This document shows positions 17,232-25,258 of a DNA stretch of 32,928 nucleotides, piece by piece. The stretch comes from Sphingomonadaceae bacterium (GTDB lineage: Bacteria > Pseudomonadota > Alphaproteobacteria > Sphingomonadales > Sphingomonadaceae). Below the pieces are notes generated by a model, which worked only from the letters and a program-made list of their open reading frames with translations, did not search any database and was not told the DNA's origin. Position numbers and translations under genes: made by a program. The stretch lies in the NCBI GenBank assembly GCA_020630295.1, contig JAHDBR010000024.1:1-32928 (forward strand), given 5' to 3'. Each line of letters begins with the position of its first letter. The first letter of the stretch is position 1.

Positions 17232-18412
17232 TGCAGCAAACCTTTATCGTGTGATCCGGGGCGCAGGGTCAATATGCTGCCCGGTGCGGTACCTTCAGGC
17301 ACTTTGACGCGGGCAAAGTTAGGCGCATAGCCTGTACCGTCCCTTTCCGCGAGAACTGAAAGCGGCTTGCCCACCAAACTATCGAGCCATTTCATGCGCT
17401 GCTGTGCGACCGCTGCGCGCAATTCTGCTGCACGCTGCTTTATGATGCTGCGGTCCAACTGCGGCATCCGTGCGGCAGGCGTATTGGGGCGGGGCGAATA
17501 GGGAAAAATATGTCCATGGACGATGTTGCAATCTTGGATGATCGAGAGATTTGCCGCGTGCATTTCCGGGTCTTCGGTGGGGAAGCCAGCGATCAGATCG
17601 GCACCGATGGCAATCTCGGGCCGGCGCTGTTTTAACCGCTGCACCAATTCCACCGCATCGGCGCGCAAATGGCGGCGCTTCATCCGTTTCAACATCATAT
17701 CATGGCCGTGCTGGAGCGAGAGGTGCAGATGCGGCATCAGCCGTTCCTCGCTGGCGAATAATTCTTCGAGCTGCTGGTCGATCTCGACCCCGTCGAGCGA
17801 GGACATACGCAAGCGGGGCAGGGCAGGAAATGCGCGCAAAATCTCTTGCACAAGCGAACCGAGTGGCGGGCTGCCGGGCAGGTCATGCCCCCATGATGTG
17901 ACATCGACACCTGTCAGGACAATTTCTGGCGCGCCCAGATCAAGATGTTTGGCAATTTCTGCCAAAACCAGCGCAATTGACATGGACCGGCTTTTCCCGC
18001 GGCCTTGCGGGATAACGCAGAAAGTACAGGCGTGGTCGCAGCCATTCTGGATGGCGATAAAAGCGCGGGTGCGGCTGGGCACAAAAGGAGGCGCGTCCAG
18101 CGGGACGTTCCATGCACGCGGGTCCAGCTTGGCCGTGTTGGCTACCAGACCGTCAACCTCCGGCATGGCGCCCAGTTGATCGCGCTCAATATCCGCAGCG
18201 CAGCCTGTGACCAGCAGGCGTGCATCCGGATTGCTCTTGCGCGCTTTACGGATTGCTTGGCGTGTCTGGCGGACGGCTTCGGAAGTCACCGCGCAGCTAT
18301 TGACCACGACGATATTTTCCTCGCCCGCCAACATCGCCTTAATCTGTTCGCTTTCCGAAATATTGAGCCTGCAGCCCAGACTAATGACCTCTGATCCACT
18401 TTGCTCCGTCAC
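17228..18412 (-). CDS. mtaB: tRNA (N6-threonylcarbamoyl-A37) methylthiotransferase MtaB
   Basis: A radical-SAM enzyme that adds a methylthio group to t6A37 in tRNAs reading ANN codons. The protein has 394 residues. The N-terminal UPF0004 domain holds the first iron-sulfur cluster with C14, C40 and C71. The radical-SAM cluster CX3CX2C is C125, C129 and C132, followed by the VIPQGRGKSRS signature. Further conserved parts are GVDVTSWGHDL, LSLQHGHDMMLKRMKRRH and the IFPYSPRPNTPAARMPQ segment; a C-terminal TRAM-like region is present. The MtaB-type rather than MiaB/RimO-type signature supports t6A as substrate. It overlaps dapF and ftsY by four bases each. Confidence 0.92.
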   Translation of the reverse strand: MTEQSGSEVISLGCRLNISESEQIKAMLAGEENIVVVNSCAVTSEAVRQTRQAIRKARKSNPDARLLVTGCAADIERDQLGAMPEVDGLVANTAKLDPRAWNVPLDAPPFVPSRTRAFIAIQNGCDHACTFCVIPQGRGKSRSMSIALVLAEIAKHLDLGAPEIVLTGVDVTSWGHDLPGSPPLGSLVQEILRAFPALPRLRMSSLDGVEIDQQLEELFASEERLMPHLHLSLQHGHDMMLKRMKRRHLRADAVELVQRLKQRRPEIAIGADLIAGFPTEDPEMHAANLSIIQDCNIVHGHIFPYSPRPNTPAARMPQLDRSIIKQRAAELRAAVAQQRMKWLDSLVGKPLSVLAERDGTGYAPNFARVKVPEGTAPGSILTLRPGSHDKGLLQ

Positions 18413-19227
18413 GCGAAGTCATCCCATTCGAACGAGCCGCGATAGGATTCTGTGGCCGGACCTTCCATCATGATAGAGCTGCCTTCCGCCCATGCGATTT
18501 GCAGCGTGCCGCCGGGAAGCCGTACTGATGCAGGGGAAGTGACTTTACCTTGACGGATGGCTGCGACGGCAGTGGCGCAGGCACCCGTTCCGCACGCGCG
18601 CGTCAAACCTACACCGCGCTCCCACACGCGCAAATTGATAGTGCCGTCGCGAATATCCGCGACATTCACGTTAATGCGTTCCGGGAATAGCGGATCGGTT
18701 TCAATCAGCGGACCCAAACGGTCAAGCGGCACCGCTTCTGTATCGGATACAAAGAACACAACATGAGGGTTGCCGACATTAATCGCAGCGGGGCTGGTCA
18801 GCATTTCCCAAGAGACCGGCATTGCCTGCGTGTCCATTGCATACTCCAGCGGGATAGATTGCCAGTTGAAGGATGGTTTGCCCATATCGACACGGGCGCC
18901 GCCATCAGTTGGAGAGACGTGGATGACACCGCCATCCGTTTCGACTGCAGCGTCTTCTCCGTGCAGCAAGGCGACCGCACGCGAGGCGTTCCCGCAGGCT
19001 TCCACTTCGCCGCCATCCGCATTGAATATGCGCATCCGGAAATCTGCCAAGGTTGACGGCCCTAGAACAATCAGTTGGTCGCAGCCGATACCCGTATGCC
19101 GGTTGGCGAGGGCTGCCGCCACTTTCGGCGTTATATCGGGAAGCGTCTGCGCGCGCGCATCCAGCATGATGAAATCATTGCCGAGGCCGTGCATCTTGGT
19201 GAAGGAAACGCGCATAGTTGTGCGCAT
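18409..19227 (-). CDS. dapF: Diaminopimelate epimerase
   Basis: DapF converts LL- to meso-diaminopimelate, the last step before lysine and the peptidoglycan cross-link residue. The 272-residue length is normal. The two catalytic cysteines are C78 (EACGNASR) and C212 (RACGTGACA). The N-terminal KMHGLGNDF and the GIGCDQL segments are typical. The start is the ATG ending at 19227, with GGTGA upstream; the ATG four codons later (ending 19215) is an alternative. It is the first gene of an overlapping run dapF-mtaB-ftsY-yciB. Confidence 0.96.
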   Translation of the reverse strand: MRTTMRVSFTKMHGLGNDFIMLDARAQTLPDITPKVAAALANRHTGIGCDQLIVLGPSTLADFRMRIFNADGGEVEACGNASRAVALLHGEDAAVETDGGVIHVSPTDGGARVDMGKPSFNWQSIPLEYAMDTQAMPVSWEMLTSPAAINVGNPHVVFFVSDTEAVPLDRLGPLIETDPLFPERINVNVADIRDGTINLRVWERGVGLTRACGTGACATAVAAIRQGKVTSPASVRLPGGTLQIAWAEGSSIMMEGPATESYRGSFEWDDFA

Positions 19228-19296
19228 CTATGCATCATCACCGGCTGCGTCCAGTATCAGCCGCTCAACTTAGGCAATCCGATGCCTGGAGTTCAT

Positions 19297-20940
19297 TCAG
19301 GCGGATTTGGTCTGACGTTCTGAAGATGCGTTGTCGATGGGCTTGCCTGATACCGGATCAGCCACCAGCAACCCAAGTCCGGCGAGGCGCTTGCGTACGT
19401 CCGCTGCGTGTTCAGGGCGGCCATAATGATAGCCTTGACCCTTCATCTGGCCTTTACCGCGAAGCGCGCTGAGAATGCGCTCGTCTTCGATTCCTTCGGC
19501 AGTTACAGGCATAGCCAGCCCGTCTCCCAAAGCGATGATCGCGTTTACAATCTTGTCGCAGGCTTCTTCTGCGTTCAGTTCGCCAACGAAGCTGCGATCG
19601 ATTTTCAGACGGTCAAACGGCAGAGTGCGAAGCTGCGCCAGGCTGGAATAGCCGGTGCCAAAATCATCTAAGCTGATTTTTACGCCTTGGTTCTTGAGGC
19701 TAGTGATCATGGATTTTACCACGCCGATATTCTCGTGCAGGCAGCTTTCGGTAATTTCGATCTCCAACCGTTCAGGCGGGAAGTTTTCTTTAACCAGCAA
19801 TTTGAGCAATTTCTGCGAGAACCAAGGGTCACGCAGCTGTATTGGAGAGATATTGACGGCAAGCGTCAGTTTGGGGTCCCATTCTTTTGCATCGGCAAAA
19901 GCCTGCGCGATCAGCGATTCCGATAACGGGCTGATCAGGCCGATTTCTTCAGCGACAGGGATAAAAACTGACGGATTCACTAAGCCGAGTTCCGGCGAAT
20001 TCCATCGGGCCAGCATTTCGAAGCCGACCAGTTCACCGGTATCTAGATCCACCTGCTGTTCATAATATGGAACGAAAGCACCGTCCGCGATGCCGCGGCG
20101 AATGCCGTTCTCAATATCATTGCGGAAACGCAATTCGCTTTCCATTGTATTTTCGAACCAGAAGTAACGGTTTTTGCCCTTCTTCTTCGCATGATACATC
20201 GCGATATCAGCGCGGTGCATCAGCGTGTCACCGTCAGGATTGGTAGCTTCTGCTTCGCCGATGGACATCGTACTCGAGATGCCTACCGAGATGGTAATTT
20301 CGATTGGAACGCTATTAATATCAATCGGCCGCGATGTGCGTTCGATAATGTCGGCAGCTAGCTGATCAATACGATCGGGCGATGCTTCCTTGAAATTGAC
20401 AACACAGGCAAATTCGTCACCGCCAAGGCGGGCCAGTACCGAACCAGCTGGGAGACCTTCGCGAATACGCTTTGCTGTAGTCTGCAGAATATGGTCGCCC
20501 GCTTTGTGCCCGTTGAGATCATTGATCAGTTTGAAATTGTCCAAATCGATCATCATGAAAGCAACTTCGTCATCGGTCTTGGCAATCAGCTTGTCTGTGG
20601 CCGGTGCTGCACTTCTGCGGTTTAGGCATCCGGTAAGCGGATCAATTTCAGAAAGCTCTCTGGCGATCTCTTCGGCGGCGCGGCGCTGTTCGATTTCGAT
20701 AATCAGCTCGCGGTAACGCCTTAGGCCAAATACTACGAGGGCAATATTGAGAAGCAGTGCGTTGATCAGGATCGGATCGGGCGCCTGAGCGCCGAACATC
20801 CAGCTTCTGGCGATTTGCGGCATTACCGAGCTACCGGTGCCCAAGAACATAATTATCGCTGCCACAGCTATGCCCAGCGCGACGATATCACGCTCCGCGC
20901 GTTTTTTGCTTCCGACGGCTTTAGCTTTCAGACTGAACAT
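19297..20940 (-). CDS. Membrane GGDEF-EAL cyclic-di-GMP protein
   Basis: A two-domain signalling enzyme that could make and break cyclic-di-GMP. From the ATG at 20938-20940 it has 547 residues (a GTG at 20949 is an alternative, adding three). Two membrane helices at about 18-37 and 55-74 have little between them, so there is no large sensor domain. The GGDEF domain follows with an intact RLGGDEF at about 172-177; the RXXD inhibitory site before it is missing. The EAL domain begins with GFEMLARW, EML replacing EAL, but keeps VNISP, EITES, DDFGTGYSSL, LKIDRSF and TAEGIE, so phosphodiesterase activity is plausible. Net activity cannot be told. The gene is alone on the minus strand, 69 bases before dapF. 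A PilZ protein lies about 3 kb away. Confidence 0.92.
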   Translation of the reverse strand: MFSLKAKAVGSKKRAERDIVALGIAVAAIIMFLGTGSSVMPQIARSWMFGAQAPDPILINALLLNIALVVFGLRRYRELIIEIEQRRAAEEIARELSEIDPLTGCLNRRSAAPATDKLIAKTDDEVAFMMIDLDNFKLINDLNGHKAGDHILQTTAKRIREGLPAGSVLARLGGDEFACVVNFKEASPDRIDQLAADIIERTSRPIDINSVPIEITISVGISSTMSIGEAEATNPDGDTLMHRADIAMYHAKKKGKNRYFWFENTMESELRFRNDIENGIRRGIADGAFVPYYEQQVDLDTGELVGFEMLARWNSPELGLVNPSVFIPVAEEIGLISPLSESLIAQAFADAKEWDPKLTLAVNISPIQLRDPWFSQKLLKLLVKENFPPERLEIEITESCLHENIGVVKSMITSLKNQGVKISLDDFGTGYSSLAQLRTLPFDRLKIDRSFVGELNAEEACDKIVNAIIALGDGLAMPVTAEGIEDERILSALRGKGQMKGQGYHYGRPEHAADVRKRLAGLGLLVADPVSGKPIDNASSERQTKSA

Positions 20941-21107
20941 AGTTCGCACGGCTTACAGGCCGCATACTCCCCGGCAATTGATCAGTTTGCGTGGTGGCAG
21001 TTTATCTTCAATAAGTGGTTAATTTTTACCGCCATTTGGATTATGAAATACCTTTGGCAAACCTGTTCTAGGAAAACGGACAGACCAATACTTTAGGAAA
21101 CCTGATA

Positions 21108-21527
21108 ATGACACGCCGTTGGTTGATGAAATCAGAGCCTTTTGCCTATAGCTGGAACGATCTTGTAAAAGAGCGAGAAGGCGTTTGGGACGGCGTGCGC
21201 AATCATCGGGCAAAGAATAATTTGCAAGCGATGGAATCCGGCGATCAGGTGTTTTTTTATCACTCAAATGTCGGGTTGGAAATTGTAGGAATTGCTGAAG
21301 TATCCGAGGCAGGGCTGCTCGATCCTACTGACCCGGATGGTAAATGGGCGGCCGTCAAAATCAGGCCCGTTTCCAAATTGGCAAATCCTGTAACGCTGCA
21401 ACAAATCAAGGCGGAACCACGCTTGGCGGAAATGGAACTGGTCAAACTGATGCGCCTGTCGGTGAGCGAGGTCCGGCAGGAGGAATGGGAGATCGTAATG
21501 GAGATGGCGGAAAATTGCGCGGACTAG
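21108..21527 (+). CDS. EVE domain-containing protein
   Basis: A 139-residue single-domain protein of the EVE family (PUA-like fold, related to human THYN1), thought to bind modified bases in DNA or RNA. The conserved parts are WLMKSEP near the start, the WDGVRNHRAKNNL segment (about 27-39), GDQVFFYHSN (about 45-54), GIAEVSE, and the DPDGKWAAVKIRPV strand. The ATG at 21108 is preceded by AGGAAA at 21095-21100. The gene diverges from the GGDEF-EAL gene across a 167-base gap. No restriction or defence genes are next to it, so a housekeeping or nucleic-acid role is as likely as any other. Confidence 0.9.
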   Translation: MTRRWLMKSEPFAYSWNDLVKEREGVWDGVRNHRAKNNLQAMESGDQVFFYHSNVGLEIVGIAEVSEAGLLDPTDPDGKWAAVKIRPVSKLANPVTLQQIKAEPRLAEMELVKLMRLSVSEVRQEEWEIVMEMAENCAD

Positions 21528-21636
21528 GGCGCGCAATTGTTCCCCATTTTCGGCGAACTTGGTGCAACTGTCCCACTCTGTAACGCCTGAGACTTCGCGA
21601 AAGTCACATGGTTATTGATCCGTTAACAGGATCGCC

Positions 21637-21828
21637 ATGCGTAGATCACTAGTTGTCACCGATGAAACTGCAGGCCATCCATTTCTCGCCTCGCTTCCGC
21701 CGCATATCCGGGCGGATGCAGCCCCGGTCCCTGCGCGCCCGAAATTTCATCTGACCTCCGATGATGTGCGCGGCTTCCTTTTGGCGTATGTCGGATGCTT
21801 TGTGGCCGTCATGGCCTTCATCGCCTGA
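21637..21828 (+). CDS. Small hypothetical membrane protein
   Basis: A 63-residue protein I do not recognise by name. The N-terminal two thirds are polar with a proline-rich part (APVPARPKFHLTSDD), and the C-terminus is one hydrophobic helix (about residues 46-62, GFLLAYVGCFVAVMAFI) ending at the stop, as in a tail-anchored protein. The ATG at 21637 has AGGA at 21628-21631 with good spacing, which supports real translation. It lies between the EVE gene and the convergent transporter gene. No function can be given. Confidence 0.65.
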   Translation: MRRSLVVTDETAGHPFLASLPPHIRADAAPVPARPKFHLTSDDVRGFLLAYVGCFVAVMAFIA

Positions 21829-21853
21829 TCTGAGCGCCGCCCATTCTTTAAAT

Positions 21854-23167
21854 TTACTCGGCTGCGCGAGCCGGAATCTCCGCACGGTACAACCTGCGGC
21901 CGAGCCATGCGGACACCACACACATTCCCGCACTCAGCAATAGCTGTTCGGTCACTGGTACGCTGGCAGCGTTAAGTGCCATAACGATCAGCGCCCCCAC
22001 AACCATCGCGCCTGAATTGACGATATTGTTGGCGGCAATCGTTCTGGCAGCCTGTTCGGGCGCGACGCGCGTGGTCAGAAACGCATAGAGCGGAACCACG
22101 AACATTCCGCCCGCGATGGCTATGCCCAACAGACATAGCAGCAGAATTGTCGCCATGGGCCATGCAAGGAATTCGGTAACGCCCAGCAATTCAGTAGGCT
22201 GGTCTGCCCCCCAAAGCCGCGCGACGAAATAGAATGCGACAACGAACAAGCCCATCACGACCACAGACGATGGAGAATAGCGCGCGGAAACGGTCCCTTT
22301 TAGCAGCGCATTGACCGAGACAGAGCCGATTGCGACACCAACCGAGAATACGACCAGGAACAGGCTTGCCACTTCTTTGCTGGCCATAATCACGTTTTTC
22401 GCCAGTGGCGGAAACTGGATGAACAAGACCGCGCCAATCGTCCAGAAGAAGCTGATTGCCAGGATCGCGTAATACACTTCGCGATTGTGCATCGTGTCAC
22501 GGATCAGATTGACCGATGCGCGAAATATGTTCCAGTCCAGCTTTTCCACTTCGCCTTGGGGCGGTGCCGGAGGGATCTCGCGGCTTATAAAATAACCAAT
22601 GACAGAGGTAATAATGATCGCCACAGCAGCCACTTCGACCGCGATCCAGCCTGCCAAAATAGTCCCCGCCAAAATAGCAATGTAGGTGCCAGCCTCTACC
22701 AGCCCGGTGCCTGCCAGCACTTCATCCTTTTTGAGATGCTGCGGCAATATCGCGTACTTAATGGGTCCGAGAAACGTTGATTGGACGCCGGTCAGGAACA
22801 GCGCAAACAGCATGAGCGGGATAGCAAAGCTGTGCACCGCGATGCCGCGCCACGCCAGATAAAGGCCCGCAGCACCAATGATCATCAGCAAGATTTCGCA
22901 CGCTTTTACTTTGCGGATGATCGATGCTTTGTCCCGCATATCGGCCAATTGTCCGGCAATCGCGGACAAGATGAAGAACGGTAAAATAAACAGGCCGGAC
23001 GCGATGGAGCTGAACAAGCCTTCTTCGGCTTCTGAATTATAGACGCTGTACACGACGAACAGGACCATCGCATTCTTGTACAGATTATCGTTAAACGCGT
23101 TGAACAGCTGGGTGATGAACAGCGGCAAGAAACGCCTGCGGTTCAAAAGATGCGTTGTGGTGGTCAT
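21854..23167 (-). CDS. MFS transporter, LplT-like lysophospholipid carrier family
   Basis: A twelve-helix inner-membrane transporter of 437 residues from the ATG at 23165-23167. The early segment ITQLFNAFNDNLYKNAMVLF and the FLGPIKYAILPQHL segment are typical of the LplT group and of the MFS half of fused acyl-ACP synthetase/acyltransferase (Aas-type) proteins, which flip lysophospholipids inward for re-acylation. A longer frame begins at 23233 but adds 22 polar residues without support; GGGA lies shortly before the chosen ATG. Here the carrier is a separate gene, with no acyltransferase beside it. pgsA, a phospholipid synthesis gene, is divergent 129 bases away. The substrate is inferred only from the family. 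Confidence 0.82.
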   Translation of the reverse strand: MTTTTHLLNRRRFLPLFITQLFNAFNDNLYKNAMVLFVVYSVYNSEAEEGLFSSIASGLFILPFFILSAIAGQLADMRDKASIIRKVKACEILLMIIGAAGLYLAWRGIAVHSFAIPLMLFALFLTGVQSTFLGPIKYAILPQHLKKDEVLAGTGLVEAGTYIAILAGTILAGWIAVEVAAVAIIITSVIGYFISREIPPAPPQGEVEKLDWNIFRASVNLIRDTMHNREVYYAILAISFFWTIGAVLFIQFPPLAKNVIMASKEVASLFLVVFSVGVAIGSVSVNALLKGTVSARYSPSSVVVMGLFVVAFYFVARLWGADQPTELLGVTEFLAWPMATILLLCLLGIAIAGGMFVVPLYAFLTTRVAPEQAARTIAANNIVNSGAMVVGALIVMALNAASVPVTEQLLLSAGMCVVSAWLGRRLYRAEIPARAAE

Positions 23168-23296
23168 AGGTTCCCGTTCGCTGCCCCAATTCGCTGTATG
23201 GTCTAACTGTTTGGCAGGCTTGGACAAGGGCAAAGAGGGTGAACAAGCGCAATCAGGTGCTTTTGCCCACCGCTAACCTCCGCTAAGGGTCGGGAT

Positions 23297-23905
23297 ATGT
23301 TGACGCTTCCAAATCTGCTCACGCTGTCGCGTATTGTGGCTGTCCCGTTGCTTGCGGCTCTTTTATGGTGGCCGGATTGGAAGCTGGGATATGCACTCGC
23401 GACTGTGCTTTACGGTTTGATGGCGATTACAGATTATTTTGACGGCTACCTCGCCCGGTCAAGTGGTGCAGTGAGTAAGCTCGGCATCTTTCTGGACCCG
23501 ATTGCGGACAAGATCATGGTCGCTGCGGTGATTCTTGTGCTGACGGCCCAAGGATATTTGCGCGGACCATATGTTGGCGATCTGCACGTTATAGCAGGGC
23601 TGATCATTCTGATGCGTGAAATTGCGGTGTCTGGCTTACGAGAATTTTTGGCCGGGCTGCAGGTTTCCGTGCCTGTCACAAAACTGGCGAAATGGAAAAC
23701 TACGCTGCAGCTGGTCGCTCTGGGCGCGCTAATCGCGGGCGGGGCGGTTCACGGACCGCCGCCGATACTGTTGGAAGATGCTGTGCGTCCGCTGTCCGAG
23801 CAGTGGATTCATCTCGTCGGATTGGCGAGCCTTTGGGGTGCTGCCATTCTGACAGTGATAACGGGTTGGGATTATTTGAGGGTTGGCCTCAAACACATGG
23901 ATTGA
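23297..23905 (+). CDS. pgsA: CDP-diacylglycerol-glycerol-3-phosphate 3-phosphatidyltransferase
   Basis: An inner-membrane enzyme that makes phosphatidylglycerol phosphate from CDP-diacylglycerol and glycerol 3-phosphate, the committed step to phosphatidylglycerol and cardiolipin. The protein has 202 residues and about five to six helices. The CDP-alcohol phosphotransferase motif D-x2-DG-x2-AR-x8-G-x3-D-x3-D is complete (DYFDGYLAR followed by GIFLDPIADK, about residues 46-72). The N-terminal LPNLLTLSRI is typical of PgsA. The ATG at 23297 follows GGGTCGGGA. The gene is convergent with the PilZ gene, with only four bases between the stops. Confidence 0.94.
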   Translation: MLTLPNLLTLSRIVAVPLLAALLWWPDWKLGYALATVLYGLMAITDYFDGYLARSSGAVSKLGIFLDPIADKIMVAAVILVLTAQGYLRGPYVGDLHVIAGLIILMREIAVSGLREFLAGLQVSVPVTKLAKWKTTLQLVALGALIAGGAVHGPPPILLEDAVRPLSEQWIHLVGLASLWGAAILTVITGWDYLRVGLKHMD

Positions 23906-23909
23906 CCGT

Positions 23910-24284
23910 TTATTCGATCATCCCCGCACCAGCATGTGCGTAATTGACCAACGGAATACCAAACCGGTCACGCGGATCATTCCGGTCAAACTCTTCGTCT
24001 TCCGAATAGCCGAACTTTTCGACAATTTTCGGATGCAGAGGAATGTCGAATTTGATCCCTGCGCTCTGGTCGACACGCCAGACTATTTTGCCAGACATTG
24101 ATAAAGTATCGGTCAAATCGATCACGATGCGCGCGCCTTCTTGGGCGTACTTGCTTTTCGTTTCAATCATGCAGCCGCCGCTGGACAGGTTATAGAGTGA
24201 AACCTTGCCCTGTTTCTTGCCTACAGTGCAGCCTACTGTCTGATCTGTTTTAAACCGATTATACGAGCGCATGACCATTCCCAT
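23910..24284 (-). CDS. PilZ domain protein
   Basis: A 124-residue single-domain protein. The cyclic-di-GMP binding signature is visible: RSYNR (R6, R10) near the start and N32-L-S34-S-G-G37 (the NXSXXG motif), followed by beta strands such as GKIVWRVDQSAGIKFD. It is therefore a candidate receptor that would change a partner on binding cyclic-di-GMP; no partner gene is adjacent. The tail after residue 95 is acidic and then neutral. The start is uncertain: the first ATG (ending 24284) or the third (ending 24272), the latter having GGGA upstream; both keep the RXXXR motif. An AT-rich 77-base gap upstream, next to the oxyR stop, probably holds the promoter. Confidence 0.85.
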   Translation of the reverse strand: MGMVMRSYNRFKTDQTVGCTVGKKQGKVSLYNLSSGGCMIETKSKYAQEGARIVIDLTDTLSMSGKIVWRVDQSAGIKFDIPLHPKIVEKFGYSEDEEFDRNDPRDRFGIPLVNYAHAGAGMIE

Positions 24285-24361
24285 ATTCTTGACAATCTTA
24301 TTATGCGAATTGCTATAACAGGATATTTACCAACAAATAGTGAATGTAACATAGTTTCGAC

Positions 24362-25258
24362 TTAGCCCGCTCGAAGTTCTTCTGCCAATAACCGGAACTC
24401 TTCGGCACGTGGGGACGCCTTGCGCCATACCAGCGCAATCTGTCTGGTCGGGTTTGCGGCTTCCAAGGGACGGGCATTCACTTCGGTCCCAGCCAGAATG
24501 CCTGCCTCGATCGCCATTTGGGGCAGCATAGTCATTCCCAGCCCGTTATCGACCATCTGTACCAAAGTGTGCAGACTGGTGCCGATCATCGTGGCACTGG
24601 CATTAAGTTCGGGGCGATTGCAGGCCGCAAGCGCGTGCTCTTTCAGGCAATGCCCGTCTTCCAACAGCAGCAAATGCCCTTCGTCGATCATGGATGGAGG
24701 GACAGAGTCAGGCGGGTCGGTTGGCGCCCCTTTGGGAAACGCAACGTATAACCGGTCATCTGCGATGTGCTCATATTCAACATCGCCAGTGGCGAAGGGC
24801 AGCGCCAGAAGAACGCAGTCACAGCGTCCATGATGCAGCGATTCAATCGCATCCGCGCTTGTCTCCTCGCGAAGGTAGAGTTTCAGGGCGGGCCGCTCCT
24901 TGCGCAGTCTCGGAAGCATTTTCGGCAATAGGAATGGCGCGATAGTCGGAATGACGCTGAGCCTCAGTTCGCCCGATAGCGGCTTGCCCGAAGCCTGGAC
25001 GAGCTCGCTCAATTCCTCTGCCTCGCGCAGTAATTTGTGCGCTTTGCTCACCACTTGTTCGCCAAGCGGAGTGAACCGGACCACCCGGCGGCTACGTTCG
25101 ACCAGTGTTACGCCGAGCAGTGTTTCCAGCTCGCGAATGCCCGCGGATAATGTCGATTGAGAGACAAAACTTGCTTCAGCTGCACGGCCAAAATGGCCCG
25201 CTTCGTGCAACGCAACCAGATATTGCAGCTGCTTGATAGTAGGAAGGTAGGTGCTCAC
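24362..25258 (-). CDS. oxyR: OxyR-type LysR-family peroxide-responsive regulator
   Basis: A 298-residue LysR-type regulator. The winged helix-turn-helix is residues 5-62 (LVALHEAGHFGRAAEA and SQSTLSAGIRELE), and the effector domain runs from about 95 to 295. The OxyR redox pair is present with the right spacing: C204 and C213 in GHCLKEHALAAC, matching the C199/C208 pair of E. coli OxyR, so disulfide switching by H2O2 is expected. TSLHTLVQMVDNGLGMTMLP is also typical of OxyR. Its ATG overlaps the stop of rnd by four bases, so it is probably cotranscribed from the rnd promoter. No catalase or peroxidase gene is in the window. Confidence 0.92.
   Translation of the reverse strand: MSTYLPTIKQLQYLVALHEAGHFGRAAEASFVSQSTLSAGIRELETLLGVTLVERSRRVVRFTPLGEQVVSKAHKLLREAEELSELVQASGKPLSGELRLSVIPTIAPFLLPKMLPRLRKERPALKLYLREETSADAIESLHHGRCDCVLLALPFATGDVEYEHIADDRLYVAFPKGAPTDPPDSVPPSMIDEGHLLLLEDGHCLKEHALAACNRPELNASATMIGTSLHTLVQMVDNGLGMTMLPQMAIEAGILAGTEVNARPLEAANPTRQIALVWRKASPRAEEFRLLAEELRAG

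Noticed and set aside
16392-17330. A 312-codon plus-strand frame opposite ftsY
   Set aside because: ftsY on the minus strand has all its GTPase motifs; the opposite frame has none.
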